Below are positions 9,498-17,566 of a DNA stretch of 64,000 nt, piece after piece (position 1 is the first letter of the stretch; the number at the start of each line of letters is the position of its first letter). The notes below the pieces were generated by a model that saw only the letters and a program-made list of their open reading frames with translations, ran no database searches and had not been told where the DNA came from. Location: positions 248,001 through 312,000 of the forward strand of contig CABJBA010000003.1 in NCBI GenBank assembly GCA_902363735.1, given 5' to 3'. The stretch comes from Clostridiaceae bacterium (GTDB lineage: Bacteria > Bacillota > Clostridia > Lachnospirales > Lachnospiraceae). The position numbers and the translations under genes are program-made.

Positions 9498-10307
9498 TTG
9501 GAGTTATCTAATGTAATTTTTGCATTTTCCCTGACACTTTTTGCCGGTCTCTGTACTGGGATCGGAAGTGCTCTCTCTTTGCTGACAAAGAAAACCAGCC
9601 CCAAATTCCTTTCGGTGTCACTGGGATTTTCGGCAGGTGTTATGATTTATGTTTCCTTTGCTGAAATACTTATAAAAGCAAAAGATGCTCTGGTATCTGC
9701 TCTTGGGGACAAAGGCGGAGCATGGGCCTGTGTGGGCGGATTCTTTTTCGGAATATTGGTTATCGCTTTGATTGACAAGTTAATCCCTTCGGCAGAAAAT
9801 CCTCATGAAGTACATACTGTAGAAGAAATGGATGGACAAAGCGAATCCCACAAAGCAAATCTGATGAGAATGGGGATGTTTACCGCATTAGCCGTTGGCA
9901 TCCACAACTTTCCGGAAGGACTGGCAACTTTTACTGCCGCACTGAGTGACCCAAAGCTGGGAATCCCTATCGCCGTTGCCATTGCAATTCATAATATACC
10001 GGAAGGCATAGCAGTTGCTGTTCCCGTATTTTATGCAACAGGAAGCAGGAAAAAAGCCTTTCAATTATCATTTTTATCAGGGCTTTCAGAACCCGTTGGC
10101 GCATTGATCGGATACCTGCTTTTATACCGGTTCTTTAATGACGTCATGTTTGGATTTATATTCGCTTCTGTAGCCGGAATCATGGTTTACATCAGCCTTG
10201 ATGAACTTCTGCCTTCTGCCAGAGAATATGGAGAACACCATCTTTCCATTTATGGTCTGATTGCAGGAATGGCTGTTATGGCTGTCAGCCTTTTACTTTT
10301 TATATAA
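9498..10307 (+). CDS. zupT: ZIP-family divalent metal transporter (ZupT-like)
   Basis: 269-residue integral membrane protein of the ZIP family, which imports zinc and other divalent metals. After the start [25 protein letters not shown] it shows the helix IV and V metal motifs [10 protein letters not shown] and [12 protein letters not shown], diagnostic of the ZupT group, and about eight hydrophobic helices. A histidine-containing loop ([18 protein letters not shown]) joins helices III and IV. I choose the TTG at 9498 because AAGGAG lies eight bases before it. The GTG at 9489 overlaps the ribosome site. It is monocistronic between a consensus promoter and a strong terminator. Proximity to cobalamin genes does not prove a cobalt role. 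Confidence 0.92.
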   Translation: MELSNVIFAFSLTLFAGLCTGIGSALSLLTKKTSPKFLSVSLGFSAGVMIYVSFAEILIKAKDALVSALGDKGGAWACVGGFFFGILVIALIDKLIPSAENPHEVHTVEEMDGQSESHKANLMRMGMFTALAVGIHNFPEGLATFTAALSDPKLGIPIAVAIAIHNIPEGIAVAVPVFYATGSRKKAFQLSFLSGLSEPVGALIGYLLLYRFFNDVMFGFIFASVAGIMVYISLDELLPSAREYGEHHLSIYGLIAGMAVMAVSLLLFI

Positions 10308-10311
10308 ACTC

Positions 10312-10342
10312 AAAAACAGGAAAGCCATGCTTTCCTGTTTTT
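10312..10342. terminator. Bidirectional terminator between zupT and dhaL
   Basis: Perfect 14-base arms (10312-10325 and 10329-10342) with a three-base loop. The stem has an A-run on the left and T-run on the right, so it can stop transcripts from both convergent genes. Confidence 0.85.
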
Positions 10343-10349
10343 CACTTGC

Positions 10350-10967
10350 TTACCGGCCTGCAACAGCCTTCATCATAAGAGCAGCCACAGCAGCTCCCGG
10401 ATCTTTTAAGGAACGGGAGGCCTCTCCTCTGGTTGCTGCCCTCCCATGAACCGCAACCATAGTTGCAGTCTGTTCAAATCCTTCCCAAGAAATCTCTGCC
10501 GCACTTTCAAATCCTTCTTCCAGAGACCTTCCTGCCTCCACTTCTGCCCTAAGAGCTTCCACACCCGGATGAAACCCATCCAAAAATGTCTTATCTCCCG
10601 GTTTTGCCTTACCCAAATCAGCAACACCTGCTTCATAAGCCTCAAACAAAGCCACAACATCGGCTCCGGACAACTCTGTCTTTCCCTTTAAAACTTTCCC
10701 TGCCCGCATCAGGCCTGCCGCCATCAAGGTTCCCATGGTGGAAGGAACCTTATTTCCCATGGTTTTTCCAGCCTTATACAAAAGCTTGCCCAGATCAGTC
10801 TCCAGTCCATCGGAAACCGATTCATAGGCCGCTAAAAATCCATCTCCCATGGTTAGTCCCAAGTCACTGTCTCCCACAATACTGTCCAGCTCAATCAGGT
10901 AATCCCGGTTTTCCCCCATAATCTTACTGATTCTTTCGAGCATGGCTATCAATTCCTGTTGATTCAT
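10350..10967 (-). CDS. dhaL: DhaL-type kinase subunit of the BMC operon
   Basis: 205-residue protein of the DhaL (DAK2) family, the ATP/ADP-binding half of dihydroxyacetone kinases. The Mg-nucleotide aspartate motif reads IVGDSDLGLTM, where DhaL of E. coli has GDGDHG. Further marks are DLGKLLYKAGKTMGNKVPSTMGTL and the C-terminal GRAATRGEASRSLKDPGAAVAALM. The ATG at 10967 is chosen because GGAGG lies five bases ahead; the upstream ATG overlaps that site. It is the last gene of the BMC operon, just after dhaK, and ends at the shared terminator. No DhaM phosphotransfer subunit is in the window, so the phosphate donor (ATP or a PTS protein elsewhere) is unknown. It could act on a ketose other than dihydroxyacetone. 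Confidence 0.88.
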   Translation of the reverse strand: MNQQELIAMLERISKIMGENRDYLIELDSIVGDSDLGLTMGDGFLAAYESVSDGLETDLGKLLYKAGKTMGNKVPSTMGTLMAAGLMRAGKVLKGKTELSGADVVALFEAYEAGVADLGKAKPGDKTFLDGFHPGVEALRAEVEAGRSLEEGFESAAEISWEGFEQTATMVAVHGRAATRGEASRSLKDPGAAVAALMMKAVAGR

Positions 10968-10987
10968 ATCTGCCTCCATTCTGCCCT

Positions 10988-12001
10988 TTACACTGTCCCC
11001 TGTTTAAAGAAAGGTGTATCAGCCGGTGCATCCACATATCCTTTTAGTTCCTCATCCATTTTTAAAAGAGAAATGGACAACCCAGCCATTTCAATGGAAG
11101 TCACATATTCACCGACATAATAACGATAAACCCTGATTCCTTTTTCTTCCAGAATCTGATTGACCTTTCTGGTCACAATATACTGTTCATCAAGAGTAGT
11201 AGCCCCCAGTCCGTTTACAAGAACCGAAACCTCTTCTCCCGCTTTATATGGGATATCCTCAAGTATCTTTTCCATCATTTCCAATGTGACTTCATCTGCA
11301 GTTTCCAGCTTGCCCCGTCGGATTCCCGGTTCTCCATGGATTCCCATACCAATCTCCATCTCCTCATCTCCGATCTCAAATCCTGGATGTCCCACTCTGG
11401 GCACTGTACAAGGAGTCAGAGCCACTCCCATAGTCCTTACATTGTCAGCCGCCTTTTCGGCAATCCGTTTTACTTCCTGGAGATCTTTTCCTGCCGCAGC
11501 AGCAGCGCCTGCACACTTAAATACGAAGAAAATACCGGCTACTCCTCTTCTGGTATTCTTCTCTCCGGGTGCCGCCTTGGGAGATGCCACATCCTCCCCT
11601 GCAACCACGCTTTCCACGCGGATGTCCTCTTCCATATCTGCCATTTCCGCAGCCATATCAAAATTAAAGATATCTCCGTTATAATTGCCGTAAATATAGA
11701 GAACCCCTGCTCCGGAATCAATGCTTTTTGTCACATGAAGCATCTGTTCTGCGCTGGGAGACTGAAATACATCTCCAACGGCACAGCCATCCAGCATCCC
11801 TTTTCCCACATAGCCTAAAAACAGAGGAAGATGACCGGAACCTCCTCCGGTAGCAATCCCCACCTTTCCCTCTACCTTTTGGGAGGTGACAAGACAGCGT
11901 AAATCATCTGCCGTATTAGTGACATAATCCGGATGGGCAAGATAAATTCCCTCCAGCATTTCATTTACATAGTTTTCCGGTGCATTAATCAGTTTTTTCA
12001 T
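10988..12001 (-). CDS. dhaK: DhaK-type kinase, substrate-binding subunit
   Basis: 337-residue DhaK family protein. DhaK binds dihydroxyacetone covalently through a histidine, and that histidine is kept in GMGIHGEPGIRRG. Other marks are GGGSGHLPLFLGYVGKGMLDG, the NYNGD motif and VLVNGLGATTLDEQYI. The start MKKLINAPENYVNEML at 12001 is typical of the family; a longer frame is unsupported. It is 61 bases after the alcohol dehydrogenase gene and 20 before dhaL. Since the operon's aldolase should already release dihydroxyacetone phosphate, this kinase may serve a second C3/C4 ketose feeding the compartment or recover dephosphorylated dihydroxyacetone; this is inference. Confidence 0.9.
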   Translation of the reverse strand: MKKLINAPENYVNEMLEGIYLAHPDYVTNTADDLRCLVTSQKVEGKVGIATGGGSGHLPLFLGYVGKGMLDGCAVGDVFQSPSAEQMLHVTKSIDSGAGVLYIYGNYNGDIFNFDMAAEMADMEEDIRVESVVAGEDVASPKAAPGEKNTRRGVAGIFFVFKCAGAAAAAGKDLQEVKRIAEKAADNVRTMGVALTPCTVPRVGHPGFEIGDEEMEIGMGIHGEPGIRRGKLETADEVTLEMMEKILEDIPYKAGEEVSVLVNGLGATTLDEQYIVTRKVNQILEEKGIRVYRYYVGEYVTSIEMAGLSISLLKMDEELKGYVDAPADTPFFKQGTV

Positions 12002-12062
12002 CCTCTTCCTTCTCCTTCCCACAATTTGCTGCAATTCTTCTGTCCAAAATATCTATAAACTA

Positions 12063-13226
12063 TTATCCATATGCTTTTCCATATACTTCTATGACCTGTT
12101 GAAGTGACGGCTTAATGGGGTTATCTTCCATGCAGGAATCCCGCATTGCAGTTTCTGCCAAAGCCTCAAAATTCCCGGGGGATACATTTAAGTCCCTCAG
12201 ACTCTGTGGAATCCCCACTTCCCTTGACAAACGCCTGATACAGGCTGACGTTTCCTTTACTGCCTGTTCTCCTGTCATGGAAGCTGCTCCGGGAAGCCTT
12301 AACCCTATGGCTGCCTTCTTATACCTTTCTGCGGCCTCCGGCATACTTCCGTTAAATTCCATCACAAAGGGCAGCAAAACCGCATTGCAAATACCATGAG
12401 GCAAGTTCATCAGCCCTCCCAGAGAATGAGCCATAGCATGAACCATACCAAGACCTGCATTGGAAAAAGCCATTCCTGCGCTGTATTCTGCATAAGCCAT
12501 CATTTCCCTGGCTTTTTCATTGCTTCCGTCAGACACTGCCTGGGGAAGATAAGCCTTAATTACGTCCATTGCCCAAAGAGCGTCTTTATCTGTAAAAGGA
12601 GTGGCCCTTTTTGACACTGCCGCCTCAATGGCATGGGTCATGGCATCCATTCCAGTGGAAGCGGTAAGTCCCTTAGGCATGGTCATCATCAATTCCACAT
12701 CGTTGACGGCAATGGTGACCATAGAGTTAGGATCCACCATACACATCTTGGACTGTCTGACAGGATCAGTCACAATATAAAAAGCTGTGACTTCCGAACC
12801 AGTTCCTGCAGTGGTATTGACTGCCACAACCGGAATTCCCGGCTTATGGGAACGGTTGATACCCTCATAATCCTCCACCTTTCCACCGTTTGCCATGACA
12901 ATACTGACCGCTTTTGCAGTGTCAATAGCAGAGCCTCCGCCCACCGCTACCAAAAGATCAACTTCCAGGGCTCTGGCTGCTTCCAGACAGTCATTGACAA
13001 TAATTGTAGTGGGATTTGGTTCAACCAGATAATAGATGGCATACTCCACTCCAGCTTTTAATAAAAAGGTTCCAACCTTATCCCCGGTTCCATTTTCATA
13101 CAGAAATGAATCCGTAACAATAAGCCCCCTCTTAAACCCTCGTTTCTTAAGCTCCTCCGGCAAAAGTTCCATGGATCCCCGGCCAAAGAAGCTGGTACCT
13201 ACTGCATTGATCCTTTCAAACGCCAT
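12063..13226 (-). CDS. Iron-dependent alcohol dehydrogenase of the BMC operon
   Basis: 387-residue group III (iron-containing) alcohol dehydrogenase, similar to FucO/PduQ-type enzymes. The NAD motif is AVGGGSAIDTAKAVSI. Metal ligands are visible as the aspartate and histidine in STGMDAMTHAIEA and histidines in MVHAMAHSLGG and NLPHGICNA. In microcompartments this enzyme reduces the aldehyde to an alcohol and regenerates NAD for the acylating dehydrogenase. The start at 13226 follows AAGGAGG by six bases; the frame upstream of it is not conserved. It lies 11 bases after the CoA-transferase-like B gene. Its substrate here is probably acetaldehyde or another short aldehyde made by the aldolase. 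No obvious encapsulation helix is seen. Confidence 0.93.
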   Translation of the reverse strand: MAFERINAVGTSFFGRGSMELLPEELKKRGFKRGLIVTDSFLYENGTGDKVGTFLLKAGVEYAIYYLVEPNPTTIIVNDCLEAARALEVDLLVAVGGGSAIDTAKAVSIVMANGGKVEDYEGINRSHKPGIPVVAVNTTAGTGSEVTAFYIVTDPVRQSKMCMVDPNSMVTIAVNDVELMMTMPKGLTASTGMDAMTHAIEAAVSKRATPFTDKDALWAMDVIKAYLPQAVSDGSNEKAREMMAYAEYSAGMAFSNAGLGMVHAMAHSLGGLMNLPHGICNAVLLPFVMEFNGSMPEAAERYKKAAIGLRLPGAASMTGEQAVKETSACIRRLSREVGIPQSLRDLNVSPGNFEALAETAMRDSCMEDNPIKPSLQQVIEVYGKAYG

Positions 13227-13237
13227 AAAGAGCCTCC

Positions 13238-13963
13238 TTAGAATTCTATATTTCTGAAATCTCCCGGATCGATCCGTTTCAACGCATTGAGTTCTTCCCT
13301 GGTAGGAAGAGGCGTATAGACCACTGGAGAGAACTTTATGGGAAATCCGGTATTTTCCCGTACCTCTTCCAGACTGGAAGCCGGGTGAATACTTTCCAGA
13401 ATCATTTCTCCATTTTCCATTTTGAAAACACATAAGGGAGTTATAATCCGGTCGACATTTCCCTTAACAGTAACAAAATCCACCTGATTTACAAAGGTTC
13501 GCTTATCATGCTTTGTTCTCCAAAGAATTGCTCTTTTTGCAGTTGGAATCAATACGGCGCTTCCCGCTCCTCCCGGCATTCTCACCTTTGGCTTGTGGTA
13601 ATCTCCAATAACCGACGCATTGACATTACCATGGACATCAAATTGGATTCCGCTTAAAAATGCCATATCCAGGTCTCCTCTCATGGCCAGGTCAAACACT
13701 TCCATTAAGGGAAAATACCCGGTGGAACGTTCCAAAAGTTCTGCACCAGCACTGGTATACCGCTTAAGCCTTGCAGGAGCCGGATCCACTCCACCGGGGA
13801 TATTTAAATGCACTGCTGCTGGCGCATGAAGAGCCTTTGCAAGCATTATTGCAATCATAGGCATATGAGATGAGACACCGTGAAATATTTTTCCGCCATC
13901 AGGTATAAGGCGGGCCATAGCGCAGACCATAATATCGCAGACTCTGTATGTTTCTTTCATCAT
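13238..13963 (-). CDS. CoA-transferase-like protein, subunit B
   Basis: 241-residue protein of the glutaconate-CoA-transferase/IpdB branch of the CoA_trans fold. Recognisable segments are DGGKIFHGVSSHMPMIAIMLAKALHAP, MAFLSGIQFDVHGNVNAS and GGAGSAVLIPTAKR. In true transferases of this type a glutamate sits in a VESG-like turn following the first half of the sheet; here that region reads HLNIPGG and lacks a glutamate. The subunit may therefore act as a CoA-ester hydrolase or lyase like IpdAB, or transfer CoA by another route. ATG codons at 13963 and 13960 are both possible after AAGGAGG. It is adjacent to subunit A (9 bases) inside the BMC operon. Confidence 0.85.
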   Translation of the reverse strand: MMKETYRVCDIMVCAMARLIPDGGKIFHGVSSHMPMIAIMLAKALHAPAAVHLNIPGGVDPAPARLKRYTSAGAELLERSTGYFPLMEVFDLAMRGDLDMAFLSGIQFDVHGNVNASVIGDYHKPKVRMPGGAGSAVLIPTAKRAILWRTKHDKRTFVNQVDFVTVKGNVDRIITPLCVFKMENGEMILESIHPASSLEEVRENTGFPIKFSPVVYTPLPTREELNALKRIDPGDFRNIEF

Positions 13964-13972
13964 ACTGCCTCC

Positions 13973-14785
13973 TTATCCTTTGTAGTCAGACTTTTCAAAT
14001 TCCTTTAAATATTCCCTGAGCCCGTCCAGATTTTTCAGTTCCTTAAACCGCTTTAAATTCTTTTCATCAATGTCATAAGAACCGGAGCAGGAACAAGGCG
14101 CTGCTCCTTTGGATACCCTGACCACCCCATCCACCAGAAAATGAGGAATATCCGCCTTTTGCTGACTCCCTGTAAAAGCTGAGCTACGGACAATATGTTC
14201 AGTTGTCAGAATAACCCGCCTGGCCGCTCTTGAAAACAGCACATCCTCAAATAAAGGCCCTGTGATCCGGGCATTTCCCTCTTCATCAGCCTCCTGGACG
14301 TGAATAACTGCCACATCCGGCCTTATAGCCTTTACTGCTGTCACAGGCTCTCTTGTAAAAGGGTCTTCAACCCGCATAAAGTAATCATTTGCATCAATCA
14401 GATCACTGATTATCAGCCCCTTTACAGGCATGAAACCCACACCAAAACTGGCTGCCCGCAGGGCAGAAATCACAGTATAGCAGGCATGCTCATTCCCTTT
14501 TACAATTCCGCCTTCCACTGCCCTGCGGTAATGTCCTGCCAATGAATATTCGCTTTCATAGCTGATAAATCCTGCATCAACGCTGGAAACACACCCTCCA
14601 AAACAGAGCATATCCACATCCATGGCTCCTGCCGTCTTTACCAGCTTTAAGTTTCTTTTATTCTGGCGCACCAGTTCCCGCACCATTGCCATGGGAGCCC
14701 GGTGGAGAACATTGCCTCCAAGGCCAAGGATATCCCCGTCATGAATCCAGGCCGCCGCCTCCTGCAAAGATATTACCTTGCTCAT
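13973..14785 (-). CDS. CoA-transferase-like protein, subunit A
   Basis: 270-residue partner subunit of the glutaconate-CoA-transferase/IpdA kind. It starts MSKVISLQEAAAWIHDGDILGLGGN, the common start of this family, and shows LKLVKTAGAMDVDMLCFGGCVSSVDAGFISYE and the segment ARITGPLFEDVLFSRAARRVILTTE. A cysteine-rich CSCSGSYDID patch lies near residue 235. The start at 14785 follows an AGAGGA site. Together with subunit B it should form a heterotetramer that handles an acyl-CoA made from the compartment aldehyde. The actual acceptor and donor are unknown. Confidence 0.86.
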   Translation of the reverse strand: MSKVISLQEAAAWIHDGDILGLGGNVLHRAPMAMVRELVRQNKRNLKLVKTAGAMDVDMLCFGGCVSSVDAGFISYESEYSLAGHYRRAVEGGIVKGNEHACYTVISALRAASFGVGFMPVKGLIISDLIDANDYFMRVEDPFTREPVTAVKAIRPDVAVIHVQEADEEGNARITGPLFEDVLFSRAARRVILTTEHIVRSSAFTGSQQKADIPHFLVDGVVRVSKGAAPCSCSGSYDIDEKNLKRFKELKNLDGLREYLKEFEKSDYKG

Positions 14786-14817
14786 GATCTGATCCTCTCT
14801 TTCTATCCTTCCGTCCA

Positions 14818-16152
14818 TTATTTGGCTGCATTGCAGGCAATTTGAATCACATCCCATACGCCGGAAAACGGAGGCGCATAAATCAGATCTGTCATTCCCA
14901 GCTCCGCTGTTGTCATCCTGCAATGAATTGCCACTGCAAACACGTCCGCCCGAAGAACAGCTCCTTTTTGCCCGCAGGTCTGTGCTCCCAGCAGTATTTT
15001 TGTTCCATTTTCATAAATCAGTTTAATGGTGATGGGAGTTGGATTGGGATAATAGGCAGGGTGATCATTTGACCGGATAATGATAGTCTTGTAATCCTTT
15101 CCAAGACGCCTGGCGTCTCCTTCTCCCATACCTGTGCGCCCTAATTCCAGATCACAGACCTTGATTCCTGCCGAACCAAGAGCACCTATAAACTGTTCAT
15201 GACCTCCTGCCAGGTTAGCTCCTGCAATCCTTCCGCATTTGTTGGCAACCGTACCAAGGGCCAGAAAACTGTCTTCCTCCAAAACCTCGTTGTAGACCAG
15301 AATACAATCTCCCGCTGCATATACATCGGGCAGGGAAGTCCTCATCTCCCTGTCAACCAGCAAAGCTCCGTTCTTTCCCATGGAAATCCCCGTATCCTTT
15401 AAAAATTCTGTAGAGGGGCGGACTCCGGCAGCAACAATTACCAAATCTGTCTCATAAGTTCCCTTATCCGTCTTTACCTCTTTTACATAAAGCCCATCTC
15501 CGCAAAAACTTTCTACCTTTTCTCCGGTATGAACCGTTACTCCGCTTCTTACCAGCTCTTCCTGGGCCAGAGCAGCCATTTCCTCATCAAAGGACATTAA
15601 AATTCTGGGAGCAGCCTCCAGCATACGGACATGTTTCCCAATATTTAAAAAGGCTTCCGCACATTCCACCCCAATATATCCGCCTCCCACAATGGTGACG
15701 TTTCGGACTTCCGGCAGCATGGCATATTCCCTTAAAAAGATTCCGTCTTCCAGAGTTTTCAGCACATGGATCCCCAGAAGTTCTTTTCCCGGAAATGGAG
15801 GAACCACTGATTCCGCTCCTGCTGCTATCATCAGCTTGTCATATGTATCCGTAAACTCCTGACCATTTTCCAGATTTCTTACAAGAACCTTTTTCTCCTT
15901 CCCATCAACAGACATCACCTGGTGGCGGAGAAATGTGTCTATGCCCATTTTTGTAAAAGCCTCCCTTGAACGGGCAATCATCTTGCGGTAATCATCATTA
16001 AAGTCTCCTACATAATAAGGGAGTCCGCAGGCTCCGTAAGAGAGAAACCCACCCTTTTCATAGACCGTAACTTCAATATCCGGATTCACCCTTCGGATTT
16101 TGGAAGCGGCGCTCATTCCTGCCGCTACTCCTCCAATTATAATAACCTTCAT
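14818..16152 (-). CDS. CoA-disulfide reductase-like FAD/NAD(P)H oxidoreductase
   Basis: 444-residue flavoprotein of the single-cysteine disulfide reductase group (CoA-disulfide reductase, NADH oxidase/peroxidase, Npsr). The N-terminal FAD motif is VIIIGGVAAGMSAASKIRR. The redox cysteine lies in FLSYGACGLPYYVGDF. A second Rossmann motif is VTIVGGGYIGVECAEAF and the C-terminal FAD motif is VYAAGDCILV. The protein has no fused rhodanese domain. The start at 16152 follows GGAGAG. In this operon it could reduce CoA disulfide or a persulfide, protect the CoA pool used by the dehydrogenase, or consume oxygen. A sulfur role would suit methylthio substrates, but that is a guess. Confidence 0.88.
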   Translation of the reverse strand: MKVIIIGGVAAGMSAASKIRRVNPDIEVTVYEKGGFLSYGACGLPYYVGDFNDDYRKMIARSREAFTKMGIDTFLRHQVMSVDGKEKKVLVRNLENGQEFTDTYDKLMIAAGAESVVPPFPGKELLGIHVLKTLEDGIFLREYAMLPEVRNVTIVGGGYIGVECAEAFLNIGKHVRMLEAAPRILMSFDEEMAALAQEELVRSGVTVHTGEKVESFCGDGLYVKEVKTDKGTYETDLVIVAAGVRPSTEFLKDTGISMGKNGALLVDREMRTSLPDVYAAGDCILVYNEVLEEDSFLALGTVANKCGRIAGANLAGGHEQFIGALGSAGIKVCDLELGRTGMGEGDARRLGKDYKTIIIRSNDHPAYYPNPTPITIKLIYENGTKILLGAQTCGQKGAVLRADVFAVAIHCRMTTAELGMTDLIYAPPFSGVWDVIQIACNAAK

Positions 16153-16165
16153 GTTTTCTCTCCGA

Positions 16166-17284
16166 TCATACGACCTCGTCAATCTCTTTTACGGCCTCCT
16201 TCATAGCTTCCTCCGCCGTTTTTTTTCCGGAAAAGACCTGGAAGATCTTCTCATAAAGAATGCCGTTTTTCTCTCCTGCTTTTGACAGATGAGGTAGGGG
16301 ACTTGCCAGCTCCATCATCTGAAGCTGTACCGGAAACCAAGGGCATTCTTTGGTTCCTTCCTCATAGCTTGCTCTTCTCACCGGAGCACCGCTCTTTCTT
16401 CCTGCTTTCCGGTCTATATCAGGGGATCTTAAGTATTCAAGAAATTTTTGAGCAGCTTCCTTTTTTCCGGAGCTTAAACAGATTCCAAAGGACCAGGTCA
16501 CGTTCCAGGCCGTGGAAAAGGTGGAAAAACCAATATCCCAGGGCTCCAGACAGCCGTCTTTAAAGACTTCTCCCATCTGACCGCTCCAGGTAACTGCCAT
16601 GACCGCTCTTTTTTCCCGGACGGCTGACGCAATTTCTCCGTTTCCGAAATGTTCCGTTCCGTCAACTGCATATTCTTTCAGTGCTGCATAGGACTGAAGT
16701 CCTTTTATAACCTCTTCTTTTTCACAAATTGATTGTCCGCCGGAATCATAAGCATCTCCTCCGTACATTCGAAGGAAAGGAAGAGCGTCCGTAAAGATTT
16801 CAGATTTATGAGCCTTCATTGCTAAGGCCTGCTCTCTGGCGGCTTCCCTGTAAGCCTTTGCCATCTCTATATATTCCTGAGGAGTCATGACACTTCCGGG
16901 TTTCTTTCCCAGCACCTGGTTGAGCAGGCTTTTCCGGTAAAGGATCATATGACCGTCGCAGAAAGAAGGAGATAAGTAGGTTTTCCCTTTATACTTCATT
17001 TCCTCTGCAATAACCGGAAGAATATCTTCCTCCTCATAATCAATTTCTGAAAGGTATCCCTTTTCCACAAAATCACGAAGCCACAGATGGCCTGCAACCA
17101 TAACAATGTCATAATCTGCTTCCCCGGCAAACGCTTTCATCATCATGGAGTAGTAATCCTCCCACGGCACTATATGAAAATCCACTTCTTCGCTGTATCC
17201 GTCTAAAATCCCCAATTCTTTATCCAGATACCCTTTCACCGCCGGGTCTGCCACTGCCAAAACCTTAAGTGTTTCCTGTTTCAT
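16166..17284 (-). CDS. Solute-binding-protein homologue without a signal peptide
   Basis: 372 residues related to family 1 extracellular solute-binding proteins (MalE/UgpB fold), shown by DYDIVMVAGHLWLRDFVEKGYL, YKGKTYLSPSFCDGHMILYRKSLLN, TPQEYIEMAKAY, VTWSGQMGEVFKDG and FLEYLRSPDID. It starts MKQETLKVLAVADPAVKGYL, with no hydrophobic leader and no lipobox. The preceding gene ends about 20 bases upstream, so no exported start is hidden there. It should be cytoplasmic. Its place between the BMC-P gene and the flavoprotein suggests a role tied to the compartment, such as binding substrate, cargo or a metabolite, but no such function is established as far as I know. The ATG at 17284 is favoured over the GTG at 17296, which abuts GAGAGG. 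Confidence 0.82.
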   Translation of the reverse strand: MKQETLKVLAVADPAVKGYLDKELGILDGYSEEVDFHIVPWEDYYSMMMKAFAGEADYDIVMVAGHLWLRDFVEKGYLSEIDYEEEDILPVIAEEMKYKGKTYLSPSFCDGHMILYRKSLLNQVLGKKPGSVMTPQEYIEMAKAYREAAREQALAMKAHKSEIFTDALPFLRMYGGDAYDSGGQSICEKEEVIKGLQSYAALKEYAVDGTEHFGNGEIASAVREKRAVMAVTWSGQMGEVFKDGCLEPWDIGFSTFSTAWNVTWSFGICLSSGKKEAAQKFLEYLRSPDIDRKAGRKSGAPVRRASYEEGTKECPWFPVQLQMMELASPLPHLSKAGEKNGILYEKIFQVFSGKKTAEEAMKEAVKEIDEVV

Positions 17285-17305
17285 AAGTTTTATCACCCTC
17301 TCACT

Positions 17306-17566
17306 TTACTTTCCCGGCTGAGGCGGCCCATCTACGATGCCCACAATATAGGCATCTACCGGAGCTGAACGTTCCAAAGCGTACTGGGTCGTATCGTCGG
17401 TAGTTACCAGTACCAGTTCCCCAATTCCTGCTCCTATGGTGTCTGCTGCAACAAAAATACTCTTCTTATCCCCATAATAAGGCTCTACCAGAAGCAGCTT
17501 AAACCCAACCAGGCTTCTGCATTTTCTGGTGGAAACCACGGTTCCCATTACTGTTCCTAATATCAC
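17306..17566 (-). CDS. BMC-P shell vertex protein (EutN/CcmL family)
   Basis: 86-residue pentameric vertex protein of the EutN/CcmL family, which closes the corners of the icosahedral shell. The N-terminus reads (V)ILGTVMGTVVSTRKCRSL, followed by GFKLLLVEP, VAADTIGAGIGELVLVTT and the end APVDAYIVGIVDG, all standard for the family. The GTG at 17566 is chosen because homologues begin MILG, and it overlaps the pduL stop as GTGA, giving translational coupling. It is the only BMC-P gene in the window. Confidence 0.94.
   Translation of the reverse strand: MILGTVMGTVVSTRKCRSLVGFKLLLVEPYYGDKKSIFVAADTIGAGIGELVLVTTDDTTQYALERSAPVDAYIVGIVDGPPQPGK

Noticed and set aside
12063..13433. Alcohol dehydrogenase starting about 70 residues further upstream
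   Set aside because: The extra part overlaps the CoA-transferase-like gene, is not conserved, and AAGGAGG marks the ATG at 13226.
14818..16152. Assigning the flavoprotein as NADH peroxidase
   Set aside because: The sequence supports the single-cysteine reductase group, but not a choice between CoA disulfide, persulfide, peroxide or oxygen as substrate.
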